Assembly (NCBI RefSeq): GCF_000003605.2
Contig: NW_003132861.1
Location: 30,002-51,841, forward strand
DNA length: 21,840 bases
Source of the DNA: Saccoglossus kowalevskii
Lineage: Eukaryota > Hemichordata > Enteropneusta > Harrimaniidae
Direction: 5' to 3'
The position numbers and the translations under genes were made by a program. The notes below the pieces were generated by a model. That model worked only from the letters and a program-made list of their open reading frames with translations, searched no databases and had not been told where the DNA came from. Below, piece by piece: positions 19,915 through 21,840 of the stretch. Numbering within the stretch: position 1 is the stretch's first letter; each line of letters starts with the position of its first letter.

Positions 19915-20630
19915 TCTCTCTGTTATCTCAGTAGCTAAGTGTACTTCTATTCACACTATCAAATCAACTAAAACCCTCAAACATCAATACATCTGTTTAG
20001 ATTGCACCTTTGTAACAACAATAGCAAGGATAGATACTGCTGAAAAAATCAAAACAGTAATCATGAAAATACTTCACACTATTAATTGAATTATGAAGAA
20101 ATTTAATAAACTTAAAATCTTTTCAGAAAGTAAATCCAAATCTACTCCACCAGTCTAAACATGACTTGGGGAACTTCCTTTTAACTGATCCATGTATTTT
20201 CATAAGGCTGAGAAAACAAATATCTCTGTTCCTCGTTTCCGCGCGCATCATTTTAAACTATGCGCTTCGGACGTTTTTTTTTCTTTTTAAAGCATTCCAA
20301 AATGCGCTTGTACTCGCACTTGTCTCAAATTTCCCATATTTTAGCTCAGTATTAAAAAAAAAAAAAATTGTTTCGCCGCCTCATTTTTAAAATTTACATG
20401 AAACGAGAAATAGAGATTTTTTTTTCCTGGCTTAAAGTGTTTTTTTTTTTAGAGGGCGCTATTCAAAAATGTCCTGTTTGACCTTGACTTGTTCTGTAAT
20501 CAGAAAAGGTTATTAATTGACCAGCTGTACATGGTAACATTACATTAATGAATTGCATTGTTTGATTTGATCTTTCTGGAACAACATTGATATATGGATA
20601 GTTATTGTGTACTGTAATATAAAGAGGAAA
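19915..20630. other. Unassigned DNA with a small CpG patch
   Basis: Bases 20238-20272 (TTCCGCGCGCATC, TGCGCTTCGGACG) are CpG-dense in an otherwise AT-rich stretch with long T and A runs (about 20273-20283, 20353-20366, 20439-20450). Two short frames (20166-20390 plus, 20463-20663 minus) show no known domain and are not called. Confidence 0.4.
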
Positions 20631-21226
20631 TACTGTAAAACATGTTGAAAAAGCGACATGCAATTTTAGCGAATTGCGATAAAATGACGTAACAGCGAAA
20701 TGTCGATTTAGCGAATCTCTTTTGTCATTGTTGACTTCCTGTTTTCACAATACTTGTCTGTTGCGCACCAAAACAAATGTGCATTTATCACCTTCATAAA
20801 AACAAAGAAAAACTGTCAAGTGTAATTTGATTATGTTCGCAATCATGAAAAACTGATTCAACAGGGATTTGAAAAAGCGGGTATTGTTGCTGCGTTACAT
20901 CCAGAATATTGAACTTTTACATTGGAACTCAAAAATTACTAAGTACTACTAATTTCCGTAATAATATATCAGTATCACTTCATTTATTTATTTTCATTGA
21001 AATAATGACCACAATGAATACGTTTATTTTTTTTGTGTTAATTTACTTTTCAATAAAGTGTATCTATCATGTCAGTACGTTTGTTTTTTTTGTTTACAAA
21101 GTGTGTGTGGAGAAAAAAGACATTGTTTGGTGGCCATTTTGAATTTATAATAAAGTCATTAGCGACATCTTGAATTAGCGAATTAGTTCTCTCGCTAAAC
21201 TCGCTAAAAAGACATGTTTTACAGTA
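20631..21226. mobile_element. TIR element of about 592 bp with TA ends
   Basis: ATACTGTAAAACATGT at 20630-20645 is an exact 16-bp inverse of ACATGTTTTACAGTAT at 21212-21227. TA at each end fits a TA target duplication, leaving a 592-bp element. Subterminal zones on both sides contain repeated TTAGCGAATT / CTCGCTAAA motifs, a common place for transposase binding. The interior has only low-complexity frames (for example 20909-21142) and no transposase, so this is a non-autonomous element, probably of Tc1/mariner type. Its TACTGTA tips are shared with the elements at 1371 and 12877, but the rest differs. Confidence 0.85.
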
Positions 21227-21451
21227 TAACTACATTTAAGGTTGCACTATTTTACACACAGACTGCCTGACTGATTAATAATTTGATCACCATGAAAAAC
21301 AATGACATCAGGACACCTTATAAATTTCAGGGTTTGCTGGTAAAGTTTTCTCATGAACTGCACAAAATTCAAATACGAAATGATGCTTACAGGTTTCTGC
21401 AGATGATACAAAGTGGGGAGGCATTTTTAACTCGCTTGCACTACATGTGTG
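21227..21451. other. Unassigned DNA
   Basis: No feature is supported between the TIR element and the minus-strand LINE 3' end. Confidence 0.45.
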
Positions 21452-21625
21452 TTTGAATTTACTTATTAACTCTTACACAACCCCCGGAGGGAAAGAAAAT
21501 GGTCACAAAGTACAAGGAGAAATATACATATAAAAAAACAAAACAAAAACACAATATACTAAATAACAAATACAATCACTAAATTACTAAATAATACAAA
21601 ATCTCTAAAATACAATCTAATATAT
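21452..21625 (-). mobile_element. LINE 3' region, inverted second copy
   Basis: On the minus strand this reads GATTTTGTATTATTTAG, then CTTGTACTTTGTGACC, then CTCCGGGGGTTGTGT and a TAA-rich end. It parallels the 3' region at about 19760-19914 with scattered mismatches and small gaps. Only the non-coding part is clear. DNA beyond 21625, which would hold the ORF2 end, could not be matched, so this copy is either more decayed or cut short. Confidence 0.7.
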
Positions 21626-21840
21626 TATATATTATAGCCTAAGAGTATCCAATAATTTGCATGATGTATAAATTAAATAAAAATAATTAGTAGGTGAAAG
21701 AGACATTAGCTGCATTTTTATCACAAATCTGCACATATCTTTTAATCTATATAATATTGAGCTAAAAATATACTTATGTCGCGCGCAGTTATCTAACATG
21801 AACAAATTTTACTTTCTGTATGATGTTCTCCAAGCTAGTT
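21626..21840. other. Unassigned right end
   Basis: AT-rich, with one GCGCGC patch near 21780. No coding match was found on either strand. Confidence 0.4.

Overview
The window looks like non-coding DNA from an animal genome. It is AT-rich outside the repeats, has decayed non-LTR retrotransposon (LINE) 3' ends, several short terminal-inverted-repeat (TIR) elements of a TACTGTA-ended type, minisatellites and splice-donor-like sites, and no operon-like gene packing. The mix resembles a marine invertebrate, and a bivalve or other mollusc is my best guess. That guess is inference from the repeat types; no gene here fixes the taxon.

Layout. Bases 371-1085 hold a diverged tandem module. A TIR element lies at 1371-1565. 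A CpG-richer patch at about 2100-2419 looks like a promoter followed by a non-coding first exon that ends in a good splice donor (CAG|GTAGGT at 2419/2420). If so, much of the rest could be a large first intron. Bases 3624-8820 are one very large minisatellite locus. It has about 77 units of 27 bp (3624-5690), a degenerate bridge (5691-5879), 12 units of 31 bp (5880-6260) and 83 units of 31 bp (6261-8820). All share an 18-bp core, CCTACACAGGTGTTCTGT. Each main array keeps exact register from first to last unit. Bases 9571-9945 hold a 28-bp minisatellite, with two inverted copies at 11052-11096.

The 11.4-15.3 kb stretch is a patchwork: TIR elements (11464-11890, 12877-13089), two families of short near-identical direct duplicates that meet in a mosaic at 13563-13740, and a four-copy 23-bp repeat (14283-14384). 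An unrecognised 159-codon open frame with a CpG cluster lies at 15489-15968. It is followed by a decayed minus-strand LINE remnant (16050-16540). From 16.6 to 19.4 kb I see only unique AT-rich DNA with a few regulatory-looking motifs. The right end has a LINE 3' end (19432-19914, plus), a 592-bp TIR element (20631-21226) and a minus-strand copy of the same LINE 3' region (about 21452-21625).

No intact protein-coding gene could be supported. The very long open frames (over 670 codons) across 3579-6043 follow from a 27-bp unit (9 codons) that lacks stop codons in several frames, and I do not call them genes. The most notable object is the 5.2-kb minisatellite locus. It has two unit lengths on one core, a repeated dyad/E-box-like motif, and higher-order repeats of 124, 217 and 756 bp.
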